This document shows positions 45,243 through 56,910 of a DNA stretch of 64,000 nt, piece after piece. The stretch is from Desulfuromonadaceae bacterium. Lineage in GTDB: Bacteria; Desulfobacterota; Desulfuromonadia; Geobacterales; Pseudopelobacteraceae. A model generated the notes under the pieces. That model made no database searches. It saw only the letters and a list, made by a program, of their open reading frames with translations, and had not been told where the DNA came from. The position numbers and the translations under genes are program-made. The stretch covers positions 1 to 64,000 of the forward strand of contig JAQUIG010000007.1 in the NCBI GenBank assembly GCA_028683435.1, in the 5' to 3' direction. Position 1 is the first letter of the stretch, and each line of letters starts with the position of its first letter.

Positions 45243-47312
45243 ATGGAACAGTATGCAGTTGTTTTTGCCTTGGCCTGTGCCGCAGCGGCCGTTATCTACG
45301 GCCTGGTCACGGCAAGCTGGATTTTGGGTCTGCCTCAGGGCAATGAGCGGATGAAGCAGATTGCCGCAGCGATTCAGGAAGGGGCCGGCGCTTACATGAA
45401 ACGCCAGTACACAATCATCGCTGTCGTTGGCGTAATCATGTTCATCGCCCTGTTCGCAACTCTGGGCCCCAAGACTGCGATCGGCTTTGCTGTCGGCGCG
45501 CTTTTTTCAGGCCTGACCGGTTTTATCGGCATGTTCGTTTCAGTACGAGCCAATGTGCGCACGACAGAGGCCGCTAAATCCGGCATCACCAAGGCCCTCA
45601 ACGTCGCTTTCAAGGGTGGTGCGATCACCGGCATGCTGGTGGTTGGTCTCGGCCTTTTAGGTGTTGCCGGCTACTACATGATCCTGTTGAAACTGATGCC
45701 GGACGCACCGGTCAAGGACGTGGTCACTCAACTCGTGGGCCTTGGCTTCGGCGGTTCGCTGATCTCCATCTTTGCCCGTCTCGGTGGCGGTATCTTCACC
45801 AAGGGGGCCGACGTCGGCGCCGACCTGGTCGGCAAAGTTGAAGCCGGCATCCCTGAGGACGACCCCCGCAACCCGGCGGTTATTGCCGACAACGTCGGCG
45901 ACAATGTCGGTGACTGTGCCGGTATGGCAGCAGACCTCTTTGAAACATATGCCGTGACCCTGATCGCCGCCATGCTGCTCGGCGCCATCACCTTTACCGG
46001 CAGCGGCAGCGCCGTCAGCTACCCGCTGATCCTGGGCGGCATCTCGATCATTACCTCCATCATCGGCACCTATTTCGTTAAACTGGGTACCAGCCAGAAG
46101 ATTATGCCGGCTCTTTACAAGGGACTGATCGCCTCGGCCGTACTCGCCTGCATCGCCTTCTACTTCGTCACAGCACAGATGTTCCCGGTTGGTCTCACCA
46201 ACTCTGCAGGTGTGACCTTCAGTGCCATAAACATCTTCATCTCGGCCATCGTCGGTCTGGTCATTACCGGTGCCATCTTCTGGATCACTGAATACTACAC
46301 CGCGACTGAGTACGGCCCGGTACAGCACATCGCCCAGGCCTCCACCACCGGCCACGGCACCAACGTCATCGCCGGTCTCGGCGTTTCCATGAAATCAACT
46401 GCCGCTCCGGTGATCGTCATCGCTGCCGGCATCATCGTCGCCTTCCAGTGCGCCGGAGTCTACGGTATCGCTATCGCTGCCGTTTCCATGCTGTCACTGA
46501 CGGGAATAGTTGTCGCCATGGACGCCTATGGTCCGATCACCGACAATGCCGGCGGTATCGCCGAGATGGCTGACCTGGATGACTCGGTACGCGCCGTAAC
46601 CGATCCGCTCGACGCCGTCGGCAACACGACCAAAGCCGTTACCAAGGGGTATGCGATCGGTTCCGCCGGTCTGGCTGCCGTTATCCTCTTCACCTCATAT
46701 GTAGATGAGTTGAATCATGCGCTGCAGCTTGCCGGTAAAGAGATCATCAAGTTTGACCTCTCTGACCCATATATCATCGTCGGTCTCTTCATCGGCGGCA
46801 TGCTCCCTTACTACTTTGCCGCACAATGCATGGAAGCTGTCGGTAAAGCGGGCGGCGCCGTTGTTGTCGAAGTACGCCGCCAGTTCCGCGAGATCAAGGG
46901 TATCATGGAAGGCACCGGCAAACCGGATTATGCCGCCTGCGTCGATATCGTCACCAAAACCGCTCTCAAAGAGATGATCATCCCCGGTCTCATCCCAATT
47001 CTTGCTCCGGTTATCGTTGGCTTCACGCTTGGGCCCAAGGCTCTGGGCGGCGTGATCGTCGGCACTATCGTCACCGGAATCTTTGTTGCCATCTCCATGA
47101 CCACCGGCGGCGGCGCCTGGGATAACGCCAAGAAGTACATCGAAGACGGACACCACGGCGGCAAGGGTGGCGAAGCCCACAAGGCTGCCGTTACCGGCGA
47201 CACTGTCGGCGATCCCTACAAGGATACCGCCGGTCCGGCAATCAACCCGATGATCAAGATCATCAATATCGTTTCACTGCTGATCGTGCCTCTTCTGGCC
47301 AAAATGATGTAA
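45243..47312 (+). CDS. hppA: K+-independent H+-translocating membrane pyrophosphatase
   Basis: A 689-residue, about 16-helix membrane protein that pumps protons with energy from pyrophosphate hydrolysis. The substrate motifs [54 protein letters not shown] are intact (reported here in short form: [11 protein letters not shown] and [13 protein letters not shown]). Residue 464 is Lys in [10 protein letters not shown], the mark of the K+-independent type; K+-dependent enzymes have Ala there. The ATG at 45243 follows a GGGGGA stretch and is preferred over the TTG upstream. It stands alone under its own promoter and terminator. Confidence 0.96.
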   Translation: MEQYAVVFALACAAAAVIYGLVTASWILGLPQGNERMKQIAAAIQEGAGAYMKRQYTIIAVVGVIMFIALFATLGPKTAIGFAVGALFSGLTGFIGMFVSVRANVRTTEAAKSGITKALNVAFKGGAITGMLVVGLGLLGVAGYYMILLKLMPDAPVKDVVTQLVGLGFGGSLISIFARLGGGIFTKGADVGADLVGKVEAGIPEDDPRNPAVIADNVGDNVGDCAGMAADLFETYAVTLIAAMLLGAITFTGSGSAVSYPLILGGISIITSIIGTYFVKLGTSQKIMPALYKGLIASAVLACIAFYFVTAQMFPVGLTNSAGVTFSAINIFISAIVGLVITGAIFWITEYYTATEYGPVQHIAQASTTGHGTNVIAGLGVSMKSTAAPVIVIAAGIIVAFQCAGVYGIAIAAVSMLSLTGIVVAMDAYGPITDNAGGIAEMADLDDSVRAVTDPLDAVGNTTKAVTKGYAIGSAGLAAVILFTSYVDELNHALQLAGKEIIKFDLSDPYIIVGLFIGGMLPYYFAAQCMEAVGKAGGAVVVEVRRQFREIKGIMEGTGKPDYAACVDIVTKTALKEMIIPGLIPILAPVIVGFTLGPKALGGVIVGTIVTGIFVAISMTTGGGAWDNAKKYIEDGHHGGKGGEAHKAAVTGDTVGDPYKDTAGPAINPMIKIINIVSLLIVPLLAKMM

Positions 47313-47336
47313 TCCTGTATACATTTTTGTTTCAGC

Positions 47337-47375
47337 AAGGCGGCATTGGGATTTCCCCTCTGCCGCCTTTTTCTT
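47337..47375 (+). terminator. Terminator of the pyrophosphatase gene
   Basis: Stem AAGGCGGCA (47337-47345) / TGCCGCCTT (47361-47369) and then a T-rich run. Confidence 0.88.
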
Positions 47376-47402
47376 TGCTTTCAGCGTCAAAAGGGTTATA
47401 AT
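47375..47402 (+). promoter_or_regulatory. Likely promoter of the RNase E/G gene
   Basis: TTGCTT (47375-47380), a 16-base spacer and a perfect TATAAT (47397-47402), directly after the preceding terminator. Confidence 0.5.
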
Positions 47403-47462
47403 CCGCCAGTTTTGTATCTAAAAGTGGCAACAGCCGCTTGAACCCGAAAGGTTATCAATTAA

Positions 47463-49685
47463 ATGAGCACACCCATAAGCAAGAAAATGCTGATTAATGT
47501 CATGCACCCCGAGGAGACTCGTGTCGCTATCGTTCACGACGGTCGCTTGATGGAGCTGAACATTGAAATCAGCGGTAAAGAGCAGATCAAAGGCAACATC
47601 TACAAAGGTGTTGTCCTCCGTGTCGAACCCGGGCTTCAGGCAGCTTTCGTCGATATCGGCCGGGCTAAACCCGGATTCCTCCAGATCGGCGAACTGCATC
47701 CTGATTACTGGAAATGGCGCGATGATCTCCCCGAAGAACAACGCAAACGTTTTCCTCGTATCCAGGAGGTACTCCACCGCGGACAGGAACTGCTGGTGCA
47801 GGTTGAAAAGGATGAGCGGGACAACAAGGGCTCCGCCCTGACAACCTATATCTCCCTGCCTGGGCGCTATATGGTGATGATGCCCGGCAGCGATTCCGCC
47901 GGTATATCCCGCAAGGTTGAGCAGGAAGGAGCACGTAAAAAGCTGAAGGAGATTGTTGCCGGCATGGATATCCCTGAGGGTACAGGCTATATAATGCGTA
48001 CCGAAGCCGTGGGACGTACTCCTGAAGATCTGCAGAAAGATTTCACCAACCTGACTGAACTTTATGAATCGATCAAGCGCGGCGCTGCCGAGATTAAAGG
48101 TGCCGGCGAGATTTATCGCGACAGCGGCCTGATCATTCGTACCATTCGTGATTATTTTTCTGATGATATTGATGAAGTTCTTGTGGACAGCAAGGATGCC
48201 TACCGTGAGGCAAAAGAGTTTTTCCGCGACACTATGCCTGCCTGTGAAAAGCGGGTTAAGCTGCATAAGGAAAAACGGCCGATTTTTTCCCGTTTTCAAC
48301 TGGAAGAACAGATCGACCAGATCTATGAAAAACGGGTTGCCCTGCCATCCGGTGGTTCGCTGATCATTGAACCGACCGAAGCGCTGGTCTCGATTGATGT
48401 CAATTCGGGGAAATCAAGCGGAGAGCGGGGCATCGAAGACACCGCTTTCAAGACCAACATGGAGGCTGTTGAAGAGGTTGCCAGGCAGCTGCGGCTGCGA
48501 GATCTGGGCGGTCTGATTGTTATTGACCTCATCGACATGCGCGAAAACAAGCATAACAGCGAAGTTGAAAAAGCTCTTAAAAATGCTCTCAAAATGGATA
48601 AGGCCCGCGTCAACGTTGGGCGCATTTCACAATTCGGCATCATGGAAATGTCACGCCAGCGGATAGCCAAGACGCTCAACGATGCCATCCATCTCGAATG
48701 TCCACACTGCGAGGGGCGCGGCAAAGTCAAATCTGTTGAAGCGATGGCGGTATCTTTCCTGCGCAAGGTTCACGCTGCCGCCGCCAAGGGAACCGTCGCC
48801 GAAGTGCGCGGGGGGCTGCCGCTGGAAGTAGCTTACTACCTGCTCAACCGCAAAAAACGCGAGCTGGCCCAGATTGAAAATGATTATGAGATCGAAGTGA
48901 CCGTCAAGGGAAAAACTTCTTTCCTCCTCAACCAGCTGGAGCTCGAAACAGTAAAGCGCGAGAGACCTCATCTTGATGATGTCCTGAAGAGCGAGGCAGA
49001 AGCGGAAGAAGCCCACAAAACGGTCGTTCCAAGCTATCCTGCACTGCAGGTCACCGTGGATGATGAGCAGAAAACCGAAGCCGCCGGATCTACAGAAGGG
49101 GTCAAGAAGAGGAAACGGCGTAAAAAGAAGAAAAAGGTTGTCGGTGACGCACCTCTTGATGCGACGGCACTCGGCCAGAGCGAAACCGAGGCCGATCATG
49201 GCGACAGCTCTCAGACCGAAGAGGCCCCTGAGACCGCTGGCGTTAACGCCTCGGAAACAGGTGACGCGGCAGCGGACGAATCGGCAAAACCGAAGAAGCG
49301 AAAACGCCGCCGCAGCCGTAGTAAAACTCCCAAGGATCAGGAATATACTTCGGATGAGGCATCTTTAGAGACAGCTCCTGAACCTGTTTTAGCGGAGGCA
49401 GCTATTCCTGAAGTGGTACAGCCTGATACTGCAGCAGCCGAAGCCAAACCGAAACGGACCCGGACACCTCGCAAGAAAAAACCGGAAGTCCTTGCCGAAG
49501 TGCCTGCGGCCTCTGAACCGGCAGTTGAAACAGCTGCCCCCCACGAGACTCTGCAGGCAGCAAAAAAACCGCGGCGGACAGTACCCAAAAAGGCCAAGGA
49601 GCCTGCTGTCACCGCACCGGAACCTGCACCAGCAAAACCGACCCCACGGCCAAGGCGCAAGAAAAAAGACCAGGAAGCCGAGTAA
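47463..49685 (+). CDS. rng: RNase E/G family endoribonuclease with long low-complexity tail
   Basis: A 740-residue RNase that starts mRNA decay and rRNA maturation. The catalytic core (about 1-510) has the S1-like region (IYKGVVLRVEPGLQAAFVDIG), metal-binding Asp residues in VSIDVNSG and VIDLIDMRE, and the zinc link CPHCEGRG. Core length and sequence are RNase G-like. From about residue 520 to the end the sequence is Ala/Glu/Pro/Lys rich with short basic blocks (KKRKRRKKKKK, KKRKRRRSRS, PRRKKKD). RNase E has a disordered tail that binds RNA and partners, and this tail could play the same part, so rne is an equally fair name. Confidence 0.92.
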   Translation: MSTPISKKMLINVMHPEETRVAIVHDGRLMELNIEISGKEQIKGNIYKGVVLRVEPGLQAAFVDIGRAKPGFLQIGELHPDYWKWRDDLPEEQRKRFPRIQEVLHRGQELLVQVEKDERDNKGSALTTYISLPGRYMVMMPGSDSAGISRKVEQEGARKKLKEIVAGMDIPEGTGYIMRTEAVGRTPEDLQKDFTNLTELYESIKRGAAEIKGAGEIYRDSGLIIRTIRDYFSDDIDEVLVDSKDAYREAKEFFRDTMPACEKRVKLHKEKRPIFSRFQLEEQIDQIYEKRVALPSGGSLIIEPTEALVSIDVNSGKSSGERGIEDTAFKTNMEAVEEVARQLRLRDLGGLIVIDLIDMRENKHNSEVEKALKNALKMDKARVNVGRISQFGIMEMSRQRIAKTLNDAIHLECPHCEGRGKVKSVEAMAVSFLRKVHAAAAKGTVAEVRGGLPLEVAYYLLNRKKRELAQIENDYEIEVTVKGKTSFLLNQLELETVKRERPHLDDVLKSEAEAEEAHKTVVPSYPALQVTVDDEQKTEAAGSTEGVKKRKRRKKKKKVVGDAPLDATALGQSETEADHGDSSQTEEAPETAGVNASETGDAAADESAKPKKRKRRRSRSKTPKDQEYTSDEASLETAPEPVLAEAAIPEVVQPDTAAAEAKPKRTRTPRKKKPEVLAEVPAASEPAVETAAPHETLQAAKKPRRTVPKKAKEPAVTAPEPAPAKPTPRPRRKKKDQEAE

Positions 49686-49723
49686 GCCGAGTTCACAAAA
49701 TTATAAATTGCTTGGAGAATTAA

Positions 49724-50899
49724 ATGTTGAAATACGTACAATTCTTATCCGTTCTTTTCATTGCTGCCTGCATTGCTGCGTGCGGCGGCAGCAGCACAAC
49801 TACTACGGCAGCTCCAATCTATGACTCACCGACAGCCCTTGCTCCTGAAAACACTCATACGGGAGGATCCGTTCAAGAAACACCACTGGTTCTCAGCAAC
49901 ACGGTATCAACTCTGGCGGGGAGTCCCGAAATCTCTGTTTTGACCGATGGTATCGGTACCGCAGCCCGGTTTAACCGTCCCACCGACATCACCACAGATG
50001 GTACCAATTTTTATGTTGCAGATTATGCAAATTATGCCATCCGTAAAGTATCTAAATCAGGTGAGGTTACGACTCTGCAATGCACAGATGCTGACACCGG
50101 GATCGCCACAGGCTTCAATCTGCCATTTAGTCTCGCAGTAAAAGCAGATGGATCACAGCTCTACGTCGTAGATGCCGGTTCCAACACAATTAGAATTATT
50201 GATATCGATACTGTTAACAATACTAATAAAATCACTATAATCGGCAGCACAACCGGCCTGGCCGGATCGGTTGACTCTGCTGTCAAAACCGATGTCCGCT
50301 TCAATCGTCCCACCGGCATAACGACGGATGGAGACAATCTTTACATAGCAGATTCCGGCAACAGCACCATTCGCCGGATTGATCTCAAAAACAACTATGC
50401 TGTTTCCACCCTGGCAGGCACATCAGGTACAGTGGGTTCAACTGATGGCGACCCAAAAGTCGCACTCTTCAATATGCCCCAACGCATCACCACCGACGGG
50501 ACCAGCCTCTATGTAACTGATTTCAATAATCGGACCATCCGTAAGGTCGATATACTGACAGGAGCGGTTTCCACGATAGCCGGTAAATCAGGACCGCTCG
50601 AGACTGCAACTGATGGAATTGGGTCAGAGGCACGCTTCTACCAGCCTAACGGCATTACCACGGATGGTACATTTCTTTATGTGACGGACTCATACCTGAA
50701 TACCATCCGCAGGATAGACAAAGTCTCACCATACAATGTCACAACCATATCCATACCTGACGATAGCCTCCATACTCCGCTTGGAATCACCACCGACGGG
50801 GTCAGCCTCTTCGTCGCGGATACGTATACTGTGATCAGAGATCCCAAAACAATGTTGGATACTTATACTTACAGCAACAGCATCATTAAGATAGATTAA
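49724..50899 (+). CDS. NHL-repeat beta-propeller lipoprotein
   Basis: A 391-residue secreted lipoprotein. The signal peptide ends in a lipobox (IAAC, Cys near 20), then a Ser/Thr-rich linker (about 21-60). Five or so NHL-type blades follow, for example STLAGSPEI...ARFNRPTDITTDGTNFYVADYANYAIRKV, repeated with ITTDG, LYVTD and TIRRID. Such propellers are binding scaffolds with no catalysis of their own. It follows the RNase gene by 38 bases with no clear terminator, so it might be read through. The partner is unknown. Confidence 0.82.
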   Translation: MLKYVQFLSVLFIAACIAACGGSSTTTTAAPIYDSPTALAPENTHTGGSVQETPLVLSNTVSTLAGSPEISVLTDGIGTAARFNRPTDITTDGTNFYVADYANYAIRKVSKSGEVTTLQCTDADTGIATGFNLPFSLAVKADGSQLYVVDAGSNTIRIIDIDTVNNTNKITIIGSTTGLAGSVDSAVKTDVRFNRPTGITTDGDNLYIADSGNSTIRRIDLKNNYAVSTLAGTSGTVGSTDGDPKVALFNMPQRITTDGTSLYVTDFNNRTIRKVDILTGAVSTIAGKSGPLETATDGIGSEARFYQPNGITTDGTFLYVTDSYLNTIRRIDKVSPYNVTTISIPDDSLHTPLGITTDGVSLFVADTYTVIRDPKTMLDTYTYSNSIIKID

Positions 50900-50957
50900 A
50901 TGGACCGATTGTATCCGTGGTCACCCTGCCTGCTCCCTTGGTAAGGCCCCTTTTTTC

Positions 50958-50986
50958 TTGACGTACCCGGACGTTGAAGATATTTT
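50958..50986 (+). promoter_or_regulatory. Likely promoter of lysS
   Basis: TTGACG (50958-50963), a 17-base spacer and TATTTT (50981-50986), about 50 bases before the lysS ATG. Confidence 0.5.
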
Positions 50987-51039
50987 TATCAGCTTGATTC
51001 CCCGGAAATATAATTGTTGTGAAAGGTTGAATCACCACC

Positions 51040-52518
51040 ATGGAAGAACTCAGTGAACTCCTGCTCCAAAGGCGCCGCAAGGTTGATGCGCTCTGGGAAG
51101 CCGGCATAAATCCCTACCCCAATGACTTCAAGCCTCAGCATACTTCGGCTGACATAGTCGCCACATACGGCAGCGTAGAACAGCTTGACACCGCTGATGT
51201 CAGCATAACCGTTGCCGGACGCATTCTGGCGCGCAGATCTTTCGGCAAGGCGGCCTTTATTCAGCTTCAGGATCGAAAAGGGCGTATTCAGCTCTATGTC
51301 AAAAAAGATCAGATCGGCGAAGAGGCATTTGCTGCTTTCGATACATTCGACATCGGCGATATCGTGGGGGCCGAAGGCTTTCCGTTCCGCACCAAGACCG
51401 GTGAGCTTTCCCTTCATGTCCGCATCATCCGCCTACTGGTCAAGTCTCTGCATCCGCTCCCGGAAAAATTCCACGGCCTGACCGATGTAGAAACCCGCTA
51501 CCGCCAGCGCTACGTCGACCTGATCGTAAACCCTGAAGCACGTGAAATATTTGTCAAGCGCTCCCGCATCGTCAACCTGATCCGCAGCTTCATGACAGAG
51601 CGTGATTTTCTTGAAGTCGAGACTCCCATGATGCACCAGATCCCGGGAGGAGCGACGGCGCGCCCTTTTATAACCCATCACAACACCCTCGATATGGAGC
51701 TGTATCTCCGCGTGGCCCCCGAACTGTATCTGAAGCGGCTCGTTGTCGGCGGCCTGGAGAGGGTCTTCGAAATCAATCGCAACTTCCGCAACGAAGGCAT
51801 TTCGGTACGCCACAACCCGGAATTCACCATGATGGAGTTTTATCAGGCCTATGCGACATATGAAGACCTGATGGACTTCACCGAGGAGCTTTTCTGCCAC
51901 ATCGCCCAGGAAATCCTCGGCACTCTTGATTTCACCAATCAGGGGATTGACATCAGCTTTGGGCGCCCCTGGAAGCGTCTGACGGTCCGGGATGCAATTC
52001 TGGAGTATGGCGACATAGAAGCAAAGCAGCTGGACGACCGCGATCTGGCCCTGTCTTATGCCCGGAGCATAGGACTGTCACTCCCTGATGAGATCGGCTA
52101 CGGCAAGCTCGTTATGGAGATCTTTGATGAGGTCGTTGAACACAAACTGATCGCCCCGACTTTCATTACCGCCTATCCCACCGAGGTTTCACCTTTGTCG
52201 CGCAAGAACGACCATGATCCTGAAATCGTCGATCGCTTTGAGCTGATTATCGGCGGGCGTGAAATCGCCAACGCCTTTTCAGAATTGAATGATCCGGTAG
52301 ACCAGAAAGAGCGTTTTCTGGCCCAGGTTGCCGAAAAGGACAAGGGAGACGAGGAAGCACAATATATGGACGAAGATTATGTCCGTGCCCTCGAGTATGG
52401 CCTTCCTCCTACTGCAGGAGAGGGGATCGGCATCGATCGCCTGGTAATGCTGCTGACCGACTCCCCGTCGATCAGGGATGTAATTCTGTTCCCGCAGCTG
52501 CGCAAGGAAGTCAAATAG
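51040..52518 (+). CDS. lysS: Lysyl-tRNA synthetase, class II
   Basis: A 492-residue enzyme that charges tRNA-Lys. The N-terminal OB fold (about 55-160; VAGRILARRSFGKAAFIQLQD) is followed by the class II core: motif 1 in FMTERDFLEVETPMM, motif 2 in VFEINRNFRNEGISVRHNPEFTMMEFYQAYA, and motif 3 in PPTAGEGIGIDRLVMLLTD. Standard length and complete. It starts the envelope operon: lolC follows after only 3 bases. Confidence 0.97.
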   Translation: MEELSELLLQRRRKVDALWEAGINPYPNDFKPQHTSADIVATYGSVEQLDTADVSITVAGRILARRSFGKAAFIQLQDRKGRIQLYVKKDQIGEEAFAAFDTFDIGDIVGAEGFPFRTKTGELSLHVRIIRLLVKSLHPLPEKFHGLTDVETRYRQRYVDLIVNPEAREIFVKRSRIVNLIRSFMTERDFLEVETPMMHQIPGGATARPFITHHNTLDMELYLRVAPELYLKRLVVGGLERVFEINRNFRNEGISVRHNPEFTMMEFYQAYATYEDLMDFTEELFCHIAQEILGTLDFTNQGIDISFGRPWKRLTVRDAILEYGDIEAKQLDDRDLALSYARSIGLSLPDEIGYGKLVMEIFDEVVEHKLIAPTFITAYPTEVSPLSRKNDHDPEIVDRFELIIGGREIANAFSELNDPVDQKERFLAQVAEKDKGDEEAQYMDEDYVRALEYGLPPTAGEGIGIDRLVMLLTDSPSIRDVILFPQLRKEVK

Positions 52519-52521
52519 CCG

Positions 52522-53784
52522 ATGCCATTTGAACTATTTATTGGCTTGCGGTATCTGAAAGCCAAACGCAAATCAACCTTCATTTCGATTATCACATTCA
52601 TCTCCACCGCCGGAGTTGCCCTCGGTGTCATGGCGCTGATCGTTGTACTGGCGGTCATGACCGGCTTTGAAAATGACCTGAAGGAAAAAATTCTGGGCAC
52701 GAATGCCCATATTATCGTCATCCGGAGCGGCGCACCGATGGATGATTATCGATCGGTGATGGAAAAACTGAAAGGATTCAAGGGGGTGCAAGCAGCAACA
52801 CCGTTTATCTATAATCAGGTCATGCTTTCATCCGGCAAGAATGTATCCGGAGTTGTACTGCGCGGAATAGATGTCGCCACCGACCGGCAGGTTACCCGCC
52901 TCAGCCGTTCGGTTGTCGAGGGGCGTATCGAAGGGCTTGATCCCAAAATGGGGCCGGGAGCAGACCCGACGCCCGGCTTGATGGTCGGCAAAGAGTTGGC
53001 CAAGCATCTCAACCTGTTTCTCGGTGACAAGGTAAATGTCATCTCGCCGATGGGCAATATTACCCCGCTCGGTATGATGCCGCGCATGAAACCGTTCAGG
53101 ATTACCGGAATTTTCAACACCGGCATGTTTGAATATGACTCGACTCTGGCCTATGTCAGCCTCGGCCAGGCCCAGCGTTTTTTTGATCTTGGTGATACCG
53201 TTACCGGCATACAGCTGAAAGTTGAGGATGTTTATCACACCGATGAACTGGCCCGCATTATCAACCGTGAAATGGGGGTAGACTTTTACGCACGCGACTG
53301 GATGCAGATGAACAAAAACATCCTCTTTGCACTGAAGACTGAAAAGGTCGTCATGTTCATCATCCTGACCCTCATCGTGCTGGTAGCCGCCTTTGGTATC
53401 GCTTCAACACTCTTCATGGTTGTAATGGAAAAAACCAGAGACATTGCCATTCTTAAATCGATGGGTGCTACCGCGACCAGCATCATGAAAATTTTTGTGC
53501 TTGAGGGGTTGATTATCGGCGTCATTGGTACGCTCTTTGGCGTTGCTTCCGGGCTGCTGATCGCGCTCAACCTGGAACCTGTCATCAGCGTTATTCAGAA
53601 AGTCACCGGGCAGAACTTCTTCAGCAAGGAGATTTACTACCTTGATCACTTCCCTTCGCTGGTAGTCCCATCCGATGTGATGCTTATTTCAGTCACGGCG
53701 GTACTGATCTCCTTTTTGGCCACGCTCTATCCGGCATGGCAGGCTTCAAGGATGCTTCCGGCAGAGGCGCTGCGTTATGAATAA
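52522..53784 (+). CDS. lolC: Lipoprotein-releasing ABC transporter permease LolC/LolE
   Basis: A 420-residue inner-membrane protein with one N-terminal helix, a large periplasmic MacB-type domain (about 45-265) and three C-terminal helices (FtsX fold). Blocks [23 protein letters not shown] and [20 protein letters not shown] are LolC/E signatures. Only one such permease is present here, so the complex is probably a homodimer with LolD, as in many non-enteric bacteria. It overlaps lolD by 8 bases. Confidence 0.93.
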   Translation: MPFELFIGLRYLKAKRKSTFISIITFISTAGVALGVMALIVVLAVMTGFENDLKEKILGTNAHIIVIRSGAPMDDYRSVMEKLKGFKGVQAATPFIYNQVMLSSGKNVSGVVLRGIDVATDRQVTRLSRSVVEGRIEGLDPKMGPGADPTPGLMVGKELAKHLNLFLGDKVNVISPMGNITPLGMMPRMKPFRITGIFNTGMFEYDSTLAYVSLGQAQRFFDLGDTVTGIQLKVEDVYHTDELARIINREMGVDFYARDWMQMNKNILFALKTEKVVMFIILTLIVLVAAFGIASTLFMVVMEKTRDIAILKSMGATATSIMKIFVLEGLIIGVIGTLFGVASGLLIALNLEPVISVIQKVTGQNFFSKEIYYLDHFPSLVVPSDVMLISVTAVLISFLATLYPAWQASRMLPAEALRYE

Positions 53785-54457
53785 CCTGCTTGAGGTGCGC
53801 GGACTCTTTAAAACCTACGGCAGCAGTTCGAGCCAGATCGAAGTCCTCAGGGGCATTGACCTTGACCTGCAGGCCGGCACGACAACTGCGCTGATCGGAG
53901 CATCCGGCGCAGGCAAAAGCACCCTGCTGCACCTGCTGGGGGCGCTTGACCGCCCGACTTCCGGGACTGTCTGCTTTCGCGGCGAAAACATCTTTACCAA
54001 GAATGATCGCCAACTCGCGGCGTTCAGAAATCGCAGCATCGGCTTTGTATTTCAATTCCACCACCTTCTTCCGGAATTCACGGCGCTTGAAAACGTCATG
54101 ATGCCGGCTTTGATCAGTAGAATCCCACGCCCTGAAGCGCGTGAAGCTGCAGAGTCTCTGCTGGAGGATGTCGGGCTCGGACAGCGCATGACACACCGTC
54201 CGGGAGAGCTATCCGGCGGTGAGCAGCAACGGGTTGCCATCGCCAGGGCGCTCGCACTCGAACCTGAACTTTTGCTGGCTGATGAGCCGACCGGCAATCT
54301 TGATATGAAAACCAGCGACGGCATACATGCCATGTTGACTGAGCTGCAGACCAAAAAAAGGTTGACGCTGGTAATCGTTACGCACAACGAGCGCTTGGCA
54401 GCCGCCATGGGAACCACCATTCACCTGCTTGACGGCAGAGTGGAAAAAACTACATGA
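53777..54457 (+). CDS. lolD: Lipoprotein-releasing ABC transporter ATPase LolD
   Basis: A 226-residue ATPase. Walker A is GASGAGKST, the signature is [15 protein letters not shown], Walker B is [29 protein letters not shown] is the LolD-type Q loop. It powers extraction of lipoproteins from the inner membrane. bamA overlaps its stop by 4 bases. Confidence 0.95.
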   Translation: MNNLLEVRGLFKTYGSSSSQIEVLRGIDLDLQAGTTTALIGASGAGKSTLLHLLGALDRPTSGTVCFRGENIFTKNDRQLAAFRNRSIGFVFQFHHLLPEFTALENVMMPALISRIPRPEAREAAESLLEDVGLGQRMTHRPGELSGGEQQRVAIARALALEPELLLADEPTGNLDMKTSDGIHAMLTELQTKKRLTLVIVTHNERLAAAMGTTIHLLDGRVEKTT

Positions 54458-56778
54458 TATCCGGGGGAAGCGTGCCCAGTTACAACAGAATTGTTTCAGC
54501 CATACTGTTAGCTTTGTTAAGCGGTTCGACGTTCGCCTACGCTGAAGGCGAGAAACTGGTAGAAATCCGGGTTCAGGGGAACCGACGCATTGAGTCGGCG
54601 GTAATTCTGAACGTCATCAAGACCCACACCGGGGACACCCTCGACAGCGACAAAACCGATGCGGATATAAAGGCGATCTACAAGCTGGGTCATTTTCAGG
54701 ATGTCCAGGTCTTGAAAGAAGAGTCTGACAAAGGGGTCGTGCTGGTCTACTCCGTACAGGAGAAGGCGATTGTTCGCGAGATCAAGTTCGAGGGTAACAA
54801 GGAGATTACGACGGAGAAACTGAAAGAAGCTCTCGAATTGCGGCAGAATTCTGTTTTTTCAGCAAAAAATCTGGACAAGAGCGTGGCCAAGATCAAGAAG
54901 ATGTACGGAGACGAAGGATATTATCTGGCAGATGTGCAGACTCAGATAAAGAAGAACTCGCCAAGCGATCTGACGGTGACTGTCAAGATTGCTGAAGGAG
55001 AGAAAATCCTGATAAAAGAGATTCGACTTGACGGTAACAAAGCATTCAGCGACCGTAAACTCAAGGGGGTCATAGAAACCAAAGAGAAATGGTTCCTCTC
55101 CTGGCTGACCGGCGCCGGTACCTACAAGGAAGAGGTCCTCAAAAATGATGCCCTACTGATTTCCGACCATTACCTCAACAACGGCTACATCAATATCAAG
55201 GTCGGCGAGCCGGACGTAAAACTGAATGAAACCAAAACCGCTCTGGATGTTTCCATCGGCATCACCGAAGGCGAACAATACCGGATCGGAGCAATCGGCT
55301 TCAAGGGGGATCTGCTTGATCCGGCCTCTGATCTGCAGAAAAAGCTGAAGAGCGCACCTGGCGAGATCTTTAACCGTTCCATCCTGCGTGGTGATATCGG
55401 CATTCTAACTGATCTTTACGGCGACAAGGGGTATGCCTTTGCAACGATCAACCCACAGACGAGCCTGGATAATGAAAAGAAGACCGTAGACATGACCTTT
55501 GACATCGAAAAGGGTGAACTGGTGTCAATCGAACGAATCAATATAACCGGCAATCCAAAAACCCGAGACAAGGTTGTCCGCCGTGAAATGCGCGTTACTG
55601 AAATGGGTCTGTACAGTGCCACCGGGCTGAAGAGAAGTAAGCAGAACCTGATGAACCTTGGCTTCTTCGAGGAAGCAAACATCGCTACCGCTAAAGGGAG
55701 TGCCATCAATAAACTGAATATAAATGTCGACGTCAAAGAGAAACCGACCGGCACCTTCAGTATCGGCGGGGGCTACAGCTCTCTGGACGGCATTATCGGT
55801 CAGGGTTCAGTTCAGCAGGCCAACTTCCTCGGTTTGGGGCTGAAGGCCAACCTTTCCGCATCTATCGGCGGATCATCACAGACGTACGCTCTGGGGCTGA
55901 CCGACCCCTACTTTATGGACAGCAAATGGACGCTTGGGGGTGACCTTTACCGTTCCGAGCGCGATTACACCGACTATGTCCGGCGCCTCAGTGGCGGAGA
56001 CATCAAAGCCGGATATCCGATCAGCGACACTGTCGGCACTTTTTTGATGTATAAGTACGAAATCAAGGATATTTTTACCCCGAGTGCCGCATATCTGACG
56101 CTCCACGACACGGTAGGCAACGACACCTATCCGCTCGGGACGACCACCACCAGTTCCATATACAGCAGCATCACCCACAACAACACCGACTACCGGCTTG
56201 ACCCCTCGACCGGCCTGATCAACTCGTTTTCGATTGAGTACGCCGGCCTGGGCGGGGATAATAAATTTGCCCGGGCTATCACGGATCACACATACTTTCA
56301 CCCGCTTTATAAAAAATTGATCGCTTCAACCAAATTGACGCTGGGTTATATCGGAGAAGTCGGACAAACAGTCCCGATCGACGAAAAATTTTATCTGGGC
56401 GGGATTTATTCCCTGCGTGGCTATAAATCCCGTTCGGTCTCCCCTACAAATACCCTGCTTGTAAAAGACAATTATGGCAACCAGACAAACCAGGAACTAT
56501 ACCTTGGCGGCAGCAAGGAAGTCTTCGGTAATGTGGAACTCACCTTCCCGCTGCTCCCCGAAGCCGGCCTCAAAGGAGTCGTGTTTTTCGACTACGGCAA
56601 CTCTTTTAATGACAATTCGGCAGTATTCGATACCATGCTGATGAGCTATGGTGGTGGGATTCGCTGGGCTTCCCCCATCGGTCCGCTCCGCCTGGAATAC
56701 GGCATACCGATCAACCCGCGAAAAGAACTCGACAGCACAAGCGGCCGACTCGAGTTTTCTATCGGGACCATGTTTTAA
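54454..56778 (+). CDS. bamA: Outer-membrane assembly factor BamA
   Basis: A 774-residue outer-membrane protein. A signal peptide (about 12-30) is followed by five POTRA domains (about 33-425, beginning [13 protein letters not shown] and [18 protein letters not shown]) and a 16-stranded Bac_surface_Ag barrel to the terminal Phe. The barrel signature [13 protein letters not shown] contains the conserved RGY lid loop. It inserts beta-barrel proteins in the outer membrane. The ATG at 54454 overlaps lolD; a GTG at 54472 after GGGGGAA is a possible alternative that gives a tighter signal peptide. Confidence 0.96.
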   Translation: MISGGSVPSYNRIVSAILLALLSGSTFAYAEGEKLVEIRVQGNRRIESAVILNVIKTHTGDTLDSDKTDADIKAIYKLGHFQDVQVLKEESDKGVVLVYSVQEKAIVREIKFEGNKEITTEKLKEALELRQNSVFSAKNLDKSVAKIKKMYGDEGYYLADVQTQIKKNSPSDLTVTVKIAEGEKILIKEIRLDGNKAFSDRKLKGVIETKEKWFLSWLTGAGTYKEEVLKNDALLISDHYLNNGYINIKVGEPDVKLNETKTALDVSIGITEGEQYRIGAIGFKGDLLDPASDLQKKLKSAPGEIFNRSILRGDIGILTDLYGDKGYAFATINPQTSLDNEKKTVDMTFDIEKGELVSIERINITGNPKTRDKVVRREMRVTEMGLYSATGLKRSKQNLMNLGFFEEANIATAKGSAINKLNINVDVKEKPTGTFSIGGGYSSLDGIIGQGSVQQANFLGLGLKANLSASIGGSSQTYALGLTDPYFMDSKWTLGGDLYRSERDYTDYVRRLSGGDIKAGYPISDTVGTFLMYKYEIKDIFTPSAAYLTLHDTVGNDTYPLGTTTTSSIYSSITHNNTDYRLDPSTGLINSFSIEYAGLGGDNKFARAITDHTYFHPLYKKLIASTKLTLGYIGEVGQTVPIDEKFYLGGIYSLRGYKSRSVSPTNTLLVKDNYGNQTNQELYLGGSKEVFGNVELTFPLLPEAGLKGVVFFDYGNSFNDNSAVFDTMLMSYGGGIRWASPIGPLRLEYGIPINPRKELDSTSGRLEFSIGTMF

Positions 56779-56780
56779 GC

Positions 56781-56854
56781 AACCCCTCCAAACCTCCCCT
56801 TATCAAGGGAAGCTTAAAAGCTTCTCCCTTGACAAGGGGGGATTGAGTGGGGTT
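56781..56854. repeat. GC-rich intergenic palindromic repeat, copy C
   Basis: The unit starts AACCCCTCCAAACCTCCCCTTA and ends GGGGTT, with internal hairpins AAGCTT and CCCTTGACAAGGG-like stems. It shares its first half with the copy at 16836. It lies directly after the bamA stop in an operon, so it may divide the transcript into parts. Confidence 0.75.
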
Positions 56855-56910
56855 AGATTTTAATCCATTTTTAAGGGCGCGACCGCCCACACCATTTAAA
56901 GGAGATATTC

